Shown in pieces: positions 14,923-23,255 of a stretch of DNA of 64,000 nt (within the stretch, counting starts at the first letter, position 1; every line of letters starts with the position of its first letter). The DNA is taken from contig DASWJS010000015.1 in NCBI GenBank assembly GCA_036397035.1, positions 14,902 to 78,901 of the forward strand, in the 5' to 3' direction. The notes under the pieces are model-generated. The model saw only the letters and a program-made list of their open reading frames with translations. It searched no databases and was not told the DNA's origin. The DNA is from DASWJS01 sp036397035 (lineage in GTDB: Bacteria; Actinomycetota; AC-67). The translations under genes were made by a program, and so were the position numbers.

Positions 14923-17292
14923 ATGTTGGACGGCATGCAGGAAACGAAGCGCTCCGGGCACACCCATCGCGTACGCGCCCTCGTCGTGACGGCATGTCTG
15001 GCAATCGGCTCGCTGGCGACCGCCGGGAGCCGGGCCTCGGCCACGGACTTCACCGCCTCGGGAAGCGCAGAGCAGGTCTACGTCCTCGGCGCGGCGCCCG
15101 GCGTGGAGATGTCGCTGCTCACGCCCGAGGGCGCCGTTCTGTACACGCAGACCGCGAACGCGAACGGGGGGCTGCTGTTCCGCGACGTCCCGCCGGGCGA
15201 GGGATACCGTGTCGAGTCCGACGGGACCCTGTCGAACCCGCTCACCGTGCACGGCGACGACGCAGCGCCGTGGGATCCGAGCATCTACCAGCAGCCCATC
15301 CCTGCCAGCGGGTACGGCTACCTCACGACCCGCGACGGGACGCAGCTCGCCTACACCGTCCACCCGCCGACCAGCCCGGCAGGTCAGCCGGGGCTGCCGC
15401 ACGGCACCGACGTGCCCGACGGCCCCGCCGGCGTGGACTACCTCCCGCCCTACCCCACGCTGATCGAGTATTCCGGATACGGCTACGCCAACCCAGCCGG
15501 GCCCCAGAGCGGGATCGCCGTCCTTGCGAACCTCATGGGCTTTGCCGTCGTCGACGTGAACATGCGCGGGACGGGTTGCTCGGGCGGCGCCTTCGACTTC
15601 TTCGAGCCGCTGCAGAGCCTGGACGGCTACGACGTCGTGGAGACGATCGCCAACCAGCCGTGGGTGCTCGGCAACCGCGTCGGGATGCTCGGCATCTCCT
15701 ACGGCGGGATCAGCCAACTGTTCACCGCGCAGCTTCAACCGCCTCACCTGGCGGCGATCACGCCGCTGTCGGTCATCGACGCGACCGCGACGACGCTGTA
15801 CCCGGGCGGCATCCTCAACACGGGCTTCGCCGTCGCCTGGGCCGCAGAGCGCCAGAGCCAGGCTCGCCCGGCGCCGGACGGACAGGGCTGGGCGAACCAG
15901 CGGATCGAAGAAGGCGACGAGACGTGCGCCGCCAATCAGGCGCTCCACGGCGAGGCGGCCGACCTGATGCAGAAGATCACCGACAACAGCCACTACGTCC
16001 CGGCGGTCGCCGACCCGCTCGACCCGGTGACGTTCGTTCACAAGATCAACGTGCCGACGTTCATGGTCTGCCAGTGGCAGGACGAGCAGACCGGCGGGCA
16101 CTGCCCGGAGCTGGCCAAGAACTTCACCGGCACGGACAAGAAGTGGTTCACCTTCACGAACGGCGCCCATATCGACTCGCTGGATCCCGAGACCTACAAC
16201 CGCTGGTACGACTTCCTGCAGTTGTACGTCGCCCGCCAGGCGCCGATCGTCAACCAGGCGCTCAGCCGCGCGGCCGCGCCGGTCATCTACCAGGAGGCGA
16301 TGGGCCTTCCCGACGACCACGTCGTCACCCTGCCGCTCGATCCCATCCAGCAAATCCCCACCTACGACGCGGCTCTCGCAGCCTTCGAAGCGCAGCCGCC
16401 GATCCGCGTGCTGTTCGACAACGGCGCCGGCACCTCGCCGACCGGGGACCAAACCCCGGGCGACCCGTACGCGGCGTTCGCGCGCGATTTCTCCTCCTTC
16501 CCGATTCCCGGCACGGCCGCGCAAACCTGGTACTTCGGCCCGGAGGGCGCCCTCTCGGACCAGTTGCCGCCGGACGCGGGCATCGACCAGTACACGTCCG
16601 ACGTGAGCGCGCTGCCCCTGACGAACTTCACCGGAGGCACCGGCGGCGGCGGCCTGTGGGGCAACGCGTCCCAGTGGATCTGGGATTGGCAGCAGAACCC
16701 GGCCGGGAAGGCTCTGTCCTACGTCTCGTCACCGCTCGCCGCGGACACGACGGTCATCGGCGCCGGAGCCGTCTACGCCTGGGTGCGCTCGTCGACCCCC
16801 GACGTGGACCTTCAAGCCACGATCAGCGAGGTTCGTCCGGACGGCAACGAGACGTTCGTTCAGAACGGCTACATGCGCGCCAGCGAACGCAAGCTCTCCA
16901 CCGACGCCGGCAACCTGTTCAAGACGCCCAGCACGCTGCTCAACCCGATCCCGAGCTTCCTGGAGGCGGACGCGTCCCCCATGCCGAGCGGCGAGTTCGT
17001 CAAGGTCGCGATCCCGCTCTACTACCAGGGACATGTCTATCGAGCGGGCTCGCGCATCCGCGTGACCATCGCGGCGCCGAACGGCGCGCAGCCCGTGTGG
17101 TCGTTCGGCGAGACGGTGCCGGCCGGCACGGCGGAGGTGTCGATCGCGTTCTCTCCGACGCAACCCTCGAAGCTCGTGCTCCCGGTGGTGCCGGGGTTCC
17201 GGGCCCCGACGCCGTTGCCGCCGTGCCCGAGCTTGCGGAACCAGCCATGCAGGCCCTATCAAGCGATCGTCAACGGCTCGGCATCGCAATAG
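14923..17292 (+). CDS. Secreted CocE/NonD (X-Pro dipeptidyl-peptidase S15)-like hydrolase
   Basis: 789 residues with a signal peptide (VRALVVTACLAIGSLATAG, cleavage near ASA). A small beta domain comes first. The alpha/beta-hydrolase domain follows, with oxyanion-region GYGYANPAGPQSGIAVLANL, the S15-type MRGTGCSGGAFDFF, and the nucleophile elbow GISYGG (Ser near residue 258). The C-terminus is the jelly-roll domain of the CocE/NonD family (GSRIRVTIAAPNGAQ). Family members hydrolyse esters or X-Pro peptides; the substrate here is unknown. An insertion between the nucleophile and the His region makes it longer than cytosolic members. An AGGAAGG precedes the ATG at some distance; an in-frame ATG at 14935 is the alternative. 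Confidence 0.85.
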   Translation: MLDGMQETKRSGHTHRVRALVVTACLAIGSLATAGSRASATDFTASGSAEQVYVLGAAPGVEMSLLTPEGAVLYTQTANANGGLLFRDVPPGEGYRVESDGTLSNPLTVHGDDAAPWDPSIYQQPIPASGYGYLTTRDGTQLAYTVHPPTSPAGQPGLPHGTDVPDGPAGVDYLPPYPTLIEYSGYGYANPAGPQSGIAVLANLMGFAVVDVNMRGTGCSGGAFDFFEPLQSLDGYDVVETIANQPWVLGNRVGMLGISYGGISQLFTAQLQPPHLAAITPLSVIDATATTLYPGGILNTGFAVAWAAERQSQARPAPDGQGWANQRIEEGDETCAANQALHGEAADLMQKITDNSHYVPAVADPLDPVTFVHKINVPTFMVCQWQDEQTGGHCPELAKNFTGTDKKWFTFTNGAHIDSLDPETYNRWYDFLQLYVARQAPIVNQALSRAAAPVIYQEAMGLPDDHVVTLPLDPIQQIPTYDAALAAFEAQPPIRVLFDNGAGTSPTGDQTPGDPYAAFARDFSSFPIPGTAAQTWYFGPEGALSDQLPPDAGIDQYTSDVSALPLTNFTGGTGGGGLWGNASQWIWDWQQNPAGKALSYVSSPLAADTTVIGAGAVYAWVRSSTPDVDLQATISEVRPDGNETFVQNGYMRASERKLSTDAGNLFKTPSTLLNPIPSFLEADASPMPSGEFVKVAIPLYYQGHVYRAGSRIRVTIAAPNGAQPVWSFGETVPAGTAEVSIAFSPTQPSKLVLPVVPGFRAPTPLPPCPSLRNQPCRPYQAIVNGSASQ

Positions 17293-17440
17293 CCACCGCT
17301 TCTCGACCGTTCGCACGGCCGACCTGATCGTCGTGGTCGAAGGCGGGCACGTCCGCGAGGTCGGGACGCACGCGGAACTGATGGCGCGCCGGGGCCTGTA
17401 CGCCGAGCTGTTCGCGCTCCAAGCCTCGGCGTATCGATAG
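17291..17440 (+). pseudogene. C-terminal remnant of an ABC exporter ATPase
   Basis: Right after the hydrolase stop, one plus-strand frame encodes about 49 residues that match the end of ABC exporter nucleotide-binding domains: HRFSTVRTADLIVVVEGG (H-loop and following strand), then VGTHAELMARRGLYAELFAL and a TAG at 17438-17440. The Walker A, signature and Walker B parts are absent, because the sequence upstream belongs to the intact hydrolase. It has no start codon of its own. It is most likely the tail left by a deletion or by insertion of the neighbouring hydrolase. Confidence 0.85.
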
Positions 17441-17649
17441 ACGAGTGACTAGGGCCGATTAGTCCAACGCCTCGGGCCCGTTGGGGTCAATGCGAGCGGG
17501 GAATGCGGCCAATTGGAACGGTTGACCCCGATTGAACGACGTGCCTACCCTCGCCTCGACGAAGGGTTCCCGAGGCCCGAACGAGGTGCCGTCGAGCCGC
17601 TCGAACGCTCCGTGCGCCGAGCATCGCGTAGCGAAAGGAGCTGGCCGCC

Positions 17650-18939
17650 ATGCAACCCACTTCTCGAACCGGTCTTCGTCTTGCGTTCGTCACCGGCCTG
17701 CTCCTCGCGTTTCTTTCCGTTGGGACGCCGGGCGTTCACGGCGGCACGTTCCCCGGCGTCAACGGACTCCTGGCGTTCAGCAGCGACCGGGCGAGCGCGG
17801 GCAGCGCCGAGGTCTACACCATGAACGCGGACGGGACGGGCGTCACCCAACTGACCGACGCCGCGGGTCAGAGCCGGTACCCGTCGTGGTCACCCGACGG
17901 GACGCGGATCGTGTTCGGCAGCTCACGAGACGGCAACTGGGAGATCTACGTCATGAACGCGGACGGCAGCGGCCAGACGCGGCTCACATTCGACGCCGCG
18001 GAGGACGCCTCACCGTCCTGGTCGCACGACGGGACGAAGATTGCGTTCGTCAGCTACCGAACCACGGCAGGCAATCCGACCGGCGACTCGGAGATCTTCG
18101 TGATGAACGCGGACGGCAGCGGCCTGACACAGCTCACGGACAACCTGGTTGCGGACGCCGGCCCTTCCTGGTCTCCGAACGGGAATCGGATCGCGTTCGA
18201 TCGCGACGCGGCAGGCCCTTCGGAGATCTGGGTCATGAAGCCCGACGGAAGCGCGCAAACCCAGCTCACGTTCAACGCCGGCACCCAGGACGTCCAGGCC
18301 TCGTGGTCTCCCGATGGAGGCATGATCGTGTGGACTCGCGATTTCGGGGGCTGCAGCAGCGCCGACGTGCAGCGGATGGACGCCGACGGCACCGACCAAG
18401 CTCCCTTCATCTGCCGCGGCGGCCACGATTCGGACGGGTCCTATGGACCCGACGGCACGAGGGTAGCGTTCGTCGGTTTCGACGGCGATCACGAGGTGTA
18501 CATCAGGGACGCGGACGGCTTGTCCAACGAGACGAAGCTGACCGACAACTCGGCATTCGACGGGGACGTCGACTGGCAGCCGCTGTCGAACTACGACTTC
18601 GTCGGCTTCTTTGCGCCCATCAACGGTCTCCCCACACTGAATCGCGTCAAGGCGGGCGCGGCGGTTCCCGTGAAGTTCAGCCTGAACGGCGACTACGGGC
18701 TCGACATCTTCACGGCCGGCTACCCGAAGTCATTGGCCATCGCCTGTGATTCGGGCGGTTCGGTGGACGGGATCGAAGACACGGTGACGGCGGGATCGAG
18801 CGGCCTGTCCTACGACACGGCGTCGGACACCTACACCTACGTATGGAAGACGTCCAAGGGTTGGAAGGGCACCTGCCGGCAGCTAAACGTCAAACTCGAC
18901 GACGGAACCTCGTACTACGCGAACTTCATGTTCACGTAG
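17650..18939 (+). CDS. Secreted PD40/TolB-type beta-propeller protein with C-terminal PxKF domain
   Basis: 429 residues. Signal peptide at 1-32, then six or seven TolB-like PD40 repeats. Each carries a W-S-P-D-G or similar motif (YPSWSPDGTRIVFGSSRDG, SPSWSHDGTKIAF, GPSWSPNGNRIAF) and a linker such as VMNADGSG. The last about 110 residues form a PxKF-type domain (VKAGAAVPVKFSLNGDYGLD to DDGTSYYANF), found on exported actinobacterial and related proteins. It probably acts outside the cell as a binding or scaffold protein. AAGGAG precedes the ATG. It converges on the MOSC remnant. Confidence 0.88.
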   Translation: MQPTSRTGLRLAFVTGLLLAFLSVGTPGVHGGTFPGVNGLLAFSSDRASAGSAEVYTMNADGTGVTQLTDAAGQSRYPSWSPDGTRIVFGSSRDGNWEIYVMNADGSGQTRLTFDAAEDASPSWSHDGTKIAFVSYRTTAGNPTGDSEIFVMNADGSGLTQLTDNLVADAGPSWSPNGNRIAFDRDAAGPSEIWVMKPDGSAQTQLTFNAGTQDVQASWSPDGGMIVWTRDFGGCSSADVQRMDADGTDQAPFICRGGHDSDGSYGPDGTRVAFVGFDGDHEVYIRDADGLSNETKLTDNSAFDGDVDWQPLSNYDFVGFFAPINGLPTLNRVKAGAAVPVKFSLNGDYGLDIFTAGYPKSLAIACDSGGSVDGIEDTVTAGSSGLSYDTASDTYTYVWKTSKGWKGTCRQLNVKLDDGTSYYANFMFT

Positions 18940-18941
18940 GG

Positions 18942-19330
18942 TCAGCCTTCGACATGGGCGGTCATCTTCGTCGCCCAGGCGCGCCAGCCGTCGGGCAGGG
19001 CTTCGGCGGCGAGCAGCTCGGCGGCGCGATCGTGCGCGTGGTGATAGACGTGCCCGATCAACGAGATCGAGACGTCGTGGTCGGGACGCTCGACGACCTC
19101 GATCGCGTCGCCGGCGCCCAGCTCGCCCTCTTCCGGGATCGCGAAGTAGGCGCCCCACCGCGCGGCTCGCGCGAAGGCGCGCGGGAACGACGGGTCTTCC
19201 ATCCGGATGCCGAGCTTGAAGCACGGCATCCGCGGCTGCGTGACTTGAACGAGCACGGAGCCGATGCGCCACGTTTCGCCGACCAGCGCCTCGTTGACCG
19301 CCTGGTCGTCCCCGTCGACGTTGAAATCCC
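18942..19330 (-). pseudogene. MOSC-domain protein remnant (N-terminus missing)
   Basis: About 130 codons match the C-terminal half of YiiM-like MOSC proteins: WRIGSVLVQVTQPRMPCFKL with the conserved Cys, FARAARWGAYFAIPEEGELG and GDAIEVVERP, then the trailing helical domain. The usual N-terminal half (GVxGD and HGGxDxAxY segments) is reduced to a fragment (NVDGDDQAVNEAL). No ATG, GTG or TTG is present at the 5' end before the frame runs into the SRPBCC gene. I infer an N-terminally deleted gene. Confidence 0.75.
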
Positions 19331-19348
19331 GAACGCTGCGCCGGCCCC

Positions 19349-19819
19349 CTATGCGTCGCCGTCCTGCGCGCGGGGGGCGCCGAGGCTCGTGAGCGCCTTG
19401 GTCAGGCCCGTCGCGACCGGCTTCCCGCGGGTCAGGCGCACCAGCCCGACGATCATCTTCCCCTTGAACCCGACGCCCGTCCGGCTCCACGAGACGTGGA
19501 CCCGGCTTCCGGCGTCGCTCGGCTCGACCCGTGCCGACACGAAGCTGCCGGGCGTGCAGAAGTTGGACTCGCGAACCGTCCACGTGACCGTCCCCGGCGT
19601 CGACCAGTCGTACTCCTCGATCGCCCAGAGCCGCGGGCTGCGCTGGCCCTCGCGCACGATCGCGTGCGGCCCGGAGATCGAGTCCACGCGATAGACCTTC
19701 GGATCCAGGTCGGGCCAGATCTCGGGACGACGCTCGGTGAAGTCCGTGAGCGCCCCGATGACGGTCTCGGCCGGGACCGGCACGTCGATGTCGAACGCGA
19801 TCTTCGTCATCGTCGTCAC
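19349..19819 (-). CDS. SRPBCC (START-like) family protein
   Basis: 156 residues. The N-terminal AFDIDVPVPAETVIGALTDF with a Trp/Pro helix, the central strands (DWSTPGTVTWTVRESNF) and the long C-terminal helix give the pattern of the SRPBCC ligand-binding fold (polyketide cyclase/dehydrase type). The ligand cannot be inferred. GTG 19819 overlaps the TGA of the upstream ABM gene; an ATG at 19810 is the alternative start. It forms a small operon with the ABM-domain gene. Confidence 0.75.
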   Translation of the reverse strand: MTTMTKIAFDIDVPVPAETVIGALTDFTERRPEIWPDLDPKVYRVDSISGPHAIVREGQRSPRLWAIEEYDWSTPGTVTWTVRESNFCTPGSFVSARVEPSDAGSRVHVSWSRTGVGFKGKMIVGLVRLTRGKPVATGLTKALTSLGAPRAQDGDA

Positions 19820-20112
19820 GCCCTCTCGTCAAGCGTGACCTCGTACCGCTCGACCCCGACGATCTCGTCGCCGGCGTCATCGGCCACGCCGCTGCGGATG
19901 GCGTTCGCCTTCTCCTCGCTGGCCCGCAGCGCACCCTCGGTCTGCCAGAGCGTGATGCCCATCGACTTCCCGGTGGTGTCGTCGGCCAGGATCAGGAAGC
20001 CGGCGAAGCCCTCCATCTCGCGCGCCACCGGAAGGACCTTCTCCCGTGCGATCCGGGTCGACTCCTTGGCCTCCCCCGGGTTCCCCTTGAAGATGCTCAC
20101 GCGTGCGAACAT
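19816..20112 (-). CDS. Dimeric alpha/beta-barrel (ABM-like) small protein
   Basis: 98 residues from ATG 20112, chosen because a strong Shine-Dalgarno (GAGGAGGTGAT) sits at the right distance; the earlier GTG at 20121 lies within it. The pattern FARVSIFKGNPGEAKEST, then a helix, FAGFLILADDTTGKSMGITL and a second helix, is a ferredoxin-like antibiotic-biosynthesis-monooxygenase/stress-responsive barrel fold. Many members are not oxygenases, and no specific catalytic residues can be assigned. Coupled to the SRPBCC gene by a four-base overlap. Confidence 0.75.
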   Translation of the reverse strand: MFARVSIFKGNPGEAKESTRIAREKVLPVAREMEGFAGFLILADDTTGKSMGITLWQTEGALRASEEKANAIRSGVADDAGDEIVGVERYEVTLDERA

Positions 20113-20133
20113 CCCTATCACCTCCTCGATTCG

Positions 20134-21461
20134 TCAGGCTACGGGTGACCCCGTGCCCGGGGCATCGGTAGAACTACCTATTCTCGACTCAAGGAGCAGA
20201 TCGTTCTCCATCGCGAACAGGGCGGCGGAGGCGCGCGTCGAAGCCCCGATCTTGGTGTAGACGTGCTGGACGTGCTGGACGTGGTGCTCGGCGGTGCGCG
20301 AGGAGATCGACAGCCGGCGCGCGATCTGCCGGTTGGTCAGCCCTCGGGCGAGCAGCCGCACCACCTCGACTTCGCGATTGCTGAGGCCGGCGGGCCTGGC
20401 GGCTCGGACGGCGAGGTCCGCGTGGCCGGCGGCCTCCACGACGGCGCGAACGCAATCGGGCTCCAGCAGGCCGGCGGCGGCGTCCGCCTTGATCGCGTCG
20501 GCTGCTTGCTCGGCCGTTCGAGCCGGGCGGTGCGGGCGCTCCTGGGTCATGGCCTGGTAGGCGTCGGCCGCGGCGAGCAGCTTCGCCGCCGCGGGGATCT
20601 CGGCGCCGGACGCGCCGTGGTGATAGCCGGTGCCGTCCTGGCGCTCGTGGTGCATGCCGGCGATTCGCGCGAGCGGCGCGAGCGCCGAGGACCGGGCCAG
20701 GATGCGCTCGGAGTGGTAGGGGTGCAGTCGAACCGATTCCCACTCGGCTGTCGTGAGCGGGCCCGCCTTGTCCCAGATCCCGTTGCCGACGCCCGTTCGG
20801 CCCAGGTCGTGGACGAGCGCCGCTCGCCGCACGCTCACGGCGTCCGCGAGCCCGAGGCCGCGCGCGGCTCGTTCCGCGACCTCCGCCACGCCGGAGGAGT
20901 GACCCAGCGTGTAGGGCGACTTCAAGTCGACCATGTCGGCGAACGTTCGAAGGACGCGATCGAGGTCCGCCTCGCCGATGGTGCGGGCGGGCGACGGCTC
21001 GGCGTCCACGACCGCGGTCCAGGGATCGCCGGCCGCGATCTCGGCAAGGAGGCCCGGCCCACGCGTCCGGAACCGTGATCTGCTCGTCGCCCTTCTTGCC
21101 GGATCGAAGCGCACGGGCGAGGTAGCGCGGACGACTGAGCCCCGTGCCCGTTCCGGTCGCAAGCAACAGCGCCATCGTCTCGCGAGCATCGCCGAAGTCG
21201 GTTCGCTCCGCGGAGGGCCGGAAGGTCTGCTCGTCGACGAACAGATAGGCCTCTTCATGCGCGGTCGCCGTACACCCGAGGTGGCGAAGGAGCGTCGTCA
21301 AGTACACGTTCCCGGACCTCTTCCTCGGGCAGGTCCATCCCCCGCGCGAGGCCCGTCGCCAGCAGGCACGAACGGATCGCCTTCTCCGGCGCCTGGCCCA
21401 TGCCCAGGTCGGTGGCGACGGATATCGCCGCCAGCAGGTCGATGAGCCGAAGGTCCGTCAT
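20134..21461 (-). pseudogene. HD-GYP/LuxR-type response regulator, frameshifted and internally deleted
   Basis: The gene starts well (GGGGGAG, then ATG 21461; MTDLRLIDLLAAISVATDLG), but the product is split over three frames. After LPEEEVRE one extra base near 21310 shifts the frame; the next frame continues the protein (VYLTTLLRHLGCTATAHEEA). Around 21080-21110 the sequence jumps from GKKGDEQI to RGPGLLAEIAAGDPW in a third frame, with the first HD region between them missing. The second half keeps an HD domain (VHDLGRTGVGN, MHHERQDGTGYHHG) and a LuxR helix-turn-helix (GLSNREVEVVRLLARGLTNR). Two separate lesions argue for a real pseudogene. Confidence 0.8.
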
Positions 21462-21539
21462 GCCGAGCTCCCCCAGATCGAGGCTCCAAGCATGCCAGGC
21501 CGCGCGGCCGGAGCCGGGCTGGCTCGCTGAGCCGAGCGG

Positions 21540-23012
21540 CTAGCGGGCGAGGTGCTCGCGCAGGGCGCGCCGGCCGACGACCGCCGCGAGCGAGATCATC
21601 GCGGCGAGGTTCGCCAGCCCGGCGAGACCGACCGGCAGGCCGCCGCCGGGTGCCAGGGGGCGGGGCGCCCCGACGATCGCCGGGCGGAAGCCGCCGAGCA
21701 CGGAGGCGGGGTCGGCTTCGTGCGGCGGCTCGGCGAGCACGACGGTCCGGGGCACCGCCGGGAGCCGCGCCGGGAGCTTCGGAGCCCGCGCCGCGCCGGC
21801 CGGGACGACGACGAGCGCGTTGGCGACGGGCCGCTCGACGTTGCGCGCGTGCACGCCCGCGCCGACCGACTGCACGATGCGCGAGCCGCGCGCGCTCGGC
21901 AGCAGCCGGTCGCTCGGCCTGTTCACGACGTCGCCGCCGACGACGAAGGTCGTCGAGCCGCCGCCGTCCAAGTTGAGCGCGTCCGTCGCACCGAGCTCGA
22001 TCATCACGTTGGCCGCCTGCACCAGCGTTGCGCCCGCGCTGTAGCCGGGCTGGCGTCCGTCGATCGCGACCAGGAGGATCTCGCCGGCGTCGTTCCAGCC
22101 GACGATCGTGCGCGGGTGCCGCGACCGCACGAACGAGCCGCCGTCGTCCTCGACGACGCGCCGGCCGTCGCGCACCAGCACCGGCACGCCCCCGATCGCG
22201 GTCGTGACCTCCGGCGTGGTCTCCACGCGCAGCAGCATCTCGCGACCGGCGTCGCCGGCCTGCATCGCGCGCCAGAGCGCGCGCAGCGCCCGGGCCGCCT
22301 TGCCGTTGCCCGACAGCACCGCCCCCACAGCCGGGATTCGCGCGTTGCCGATCCCGGAGGCGAACGAGCGCGCGCGCACGAGGACCGTTTGCCCGAGCAG
22401 GAGCCTTCCGCCCCGGGGCGTCACGAACCGAAGGGACAGCTCGGCGCCGTGCCGGTTGGTCGCGGTCCGGTTCCCGAAGGCGCGGGTGTAGAGCACCAGG
22501 CCGTTCCTGCCGCGTTCGCGGTTCACCGCGCGGAGGCGCAGCCGGTCGAGGTCCGTCGTGACGATCGAGCCGTACCAGTCGAGCGCCCCCGCCCGCACGG
22601 CGCCGTCGCGACCCACCATGAGCTGCCGGTGCGAGCGAGCGGGCGATCGGATCATCTCGCCGCCGGACACCACGGCCCCCACCGGCGCGTTGCCGCGGAA
22701 GAAGTCCCCGTTGATCGCCGCGATGCACCCGACGCGCGCGCACATCGCGCTCGGGCGTTCCAGGTGCGCGCCGTCGACGGCGTCGGCGGCGCTGACCGTT
22801 CGAAGCTCGGCTTGGGCTTCCGGCGAGATGCGCGCGACGTTGACGCTGAGGTCGGGGTCAGCGGCCGTGAGGTGCTCGTGAACGACGCCGGTGGCGAGGC
22901 GAGCCCGGCGATCCCTGGCCAGGTCGCGCGCGCCGGCCGCGTGGCCGGGACTGAGCGGCGCGACGGCGGCCGCGAGCGCGGCCGCTAGGACGATGGCACG
23001 ACGTAGACGCAT
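21540..23012 (-). CDS. Secreted phosphodiester glycosidase (NAGPA)-domain protein
   Basis: 490 residues from ATG 23012. Signal peptide 1-25 (IVLAAALAAAVAPLSPGHA). The NAGPA/DUF2233 fold is visible: CIAAINGDFF near the N-terminal third, VAIDGRQPGYSAGATL, and the hallmark ALNLDGGGSTTFVV, followed by SVGAGVHARN. A C-terminal hydrophobic segment (VGLAGLANLAAMISLAAVVG) with basic residues after it suggests membrane anchoring. Members hydrolyse phosphodiester-linked sugars; some act on cell-wall or exopolysaccharide. It is divergent from the 23256 gene across about 240 bases that must hold both promoters. Confidence 0.88.
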   Translation of the reverse strand: MRLRRAIVLAAALAAAVAPLSPGHAAGARDLARDRRARLATGVVHEHLTAADPDLSVNVARISPEAQAELRTVSAADAVDGAHLERPSAMCARVGCIAAINGDFFRGNAPVGAVVSGGEMIRSPARSHRQLMVGRDGAVRAGALDWYGSIVTTDLDRLRLRAVNRERGRNGLVLYTRAFGNRTATNRHGAELSLRFVTPRGGRLLLGQTVLVRARSFASGIGNARIPAVGAVLSGNGKAARALRALWRAMQAGDAGREMLLRVETTPEVTTAIGGVPVLVRDGRRVVEDDGGSFVRSRHPRTIVGWNDAGEILLVAIDGRQPGYSAGATLVQAANVMIELGATDALNLDGGGSTTFVVGGDVVNRPSDRLLPSARGSRIVQSVGAGVHARNVERPVANALVVVPAGAARAPKLPARLPAVPRTVVLAEPPHEADPASVLGGFRPAIVGAPRPLAPGGGLPVGLAGLANLAAMISLAAVVGRRALREHLAR

Positions 23013-23255
23013 GACCTCTGCTTCGATCTCGTGGGCTCCCCACCGGACTAACGACCTCGTCCGGCCGGAGAAACGCTGTGAGAGGGCGTCCGCGTTGCGG
23101 ACGCGTAACGATCGCCGCCGGCCCGGGCAATCCGCGGCAAGCCGATAGAACCGGCAAAACCAGGACATCCGAACCGCAAAACAGGAGATCCGGCCGCCGG
23201 GGAAGAACTGCTCGGAAGCGGCGGAAGAAGTCGTTCCGAACAGAACGGGAGGGAC
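23013..23255. other. Divergent intergenic region between two exported-protein genes
   Basis: 243 bases with no protein-like frame. Only the Shine-Dalgarno-like CGGGAGGG before 23256 is clear. I see no obvious terminator or RNA gene. Confidence 0.4.

Noticed and set aside
14520..17327. 935-codon plus-strand frame over the hydrolase
   Set aside because: Overlaps the real CocE-like gene in another frame. Arg/Pro-rich, no motif.
22891..23148. Plus-strand ORF over the NAGPA-domain gene 5' end
   Set aside because: Shadow frame of the signal-peptide region, rich in Arg and Ala.
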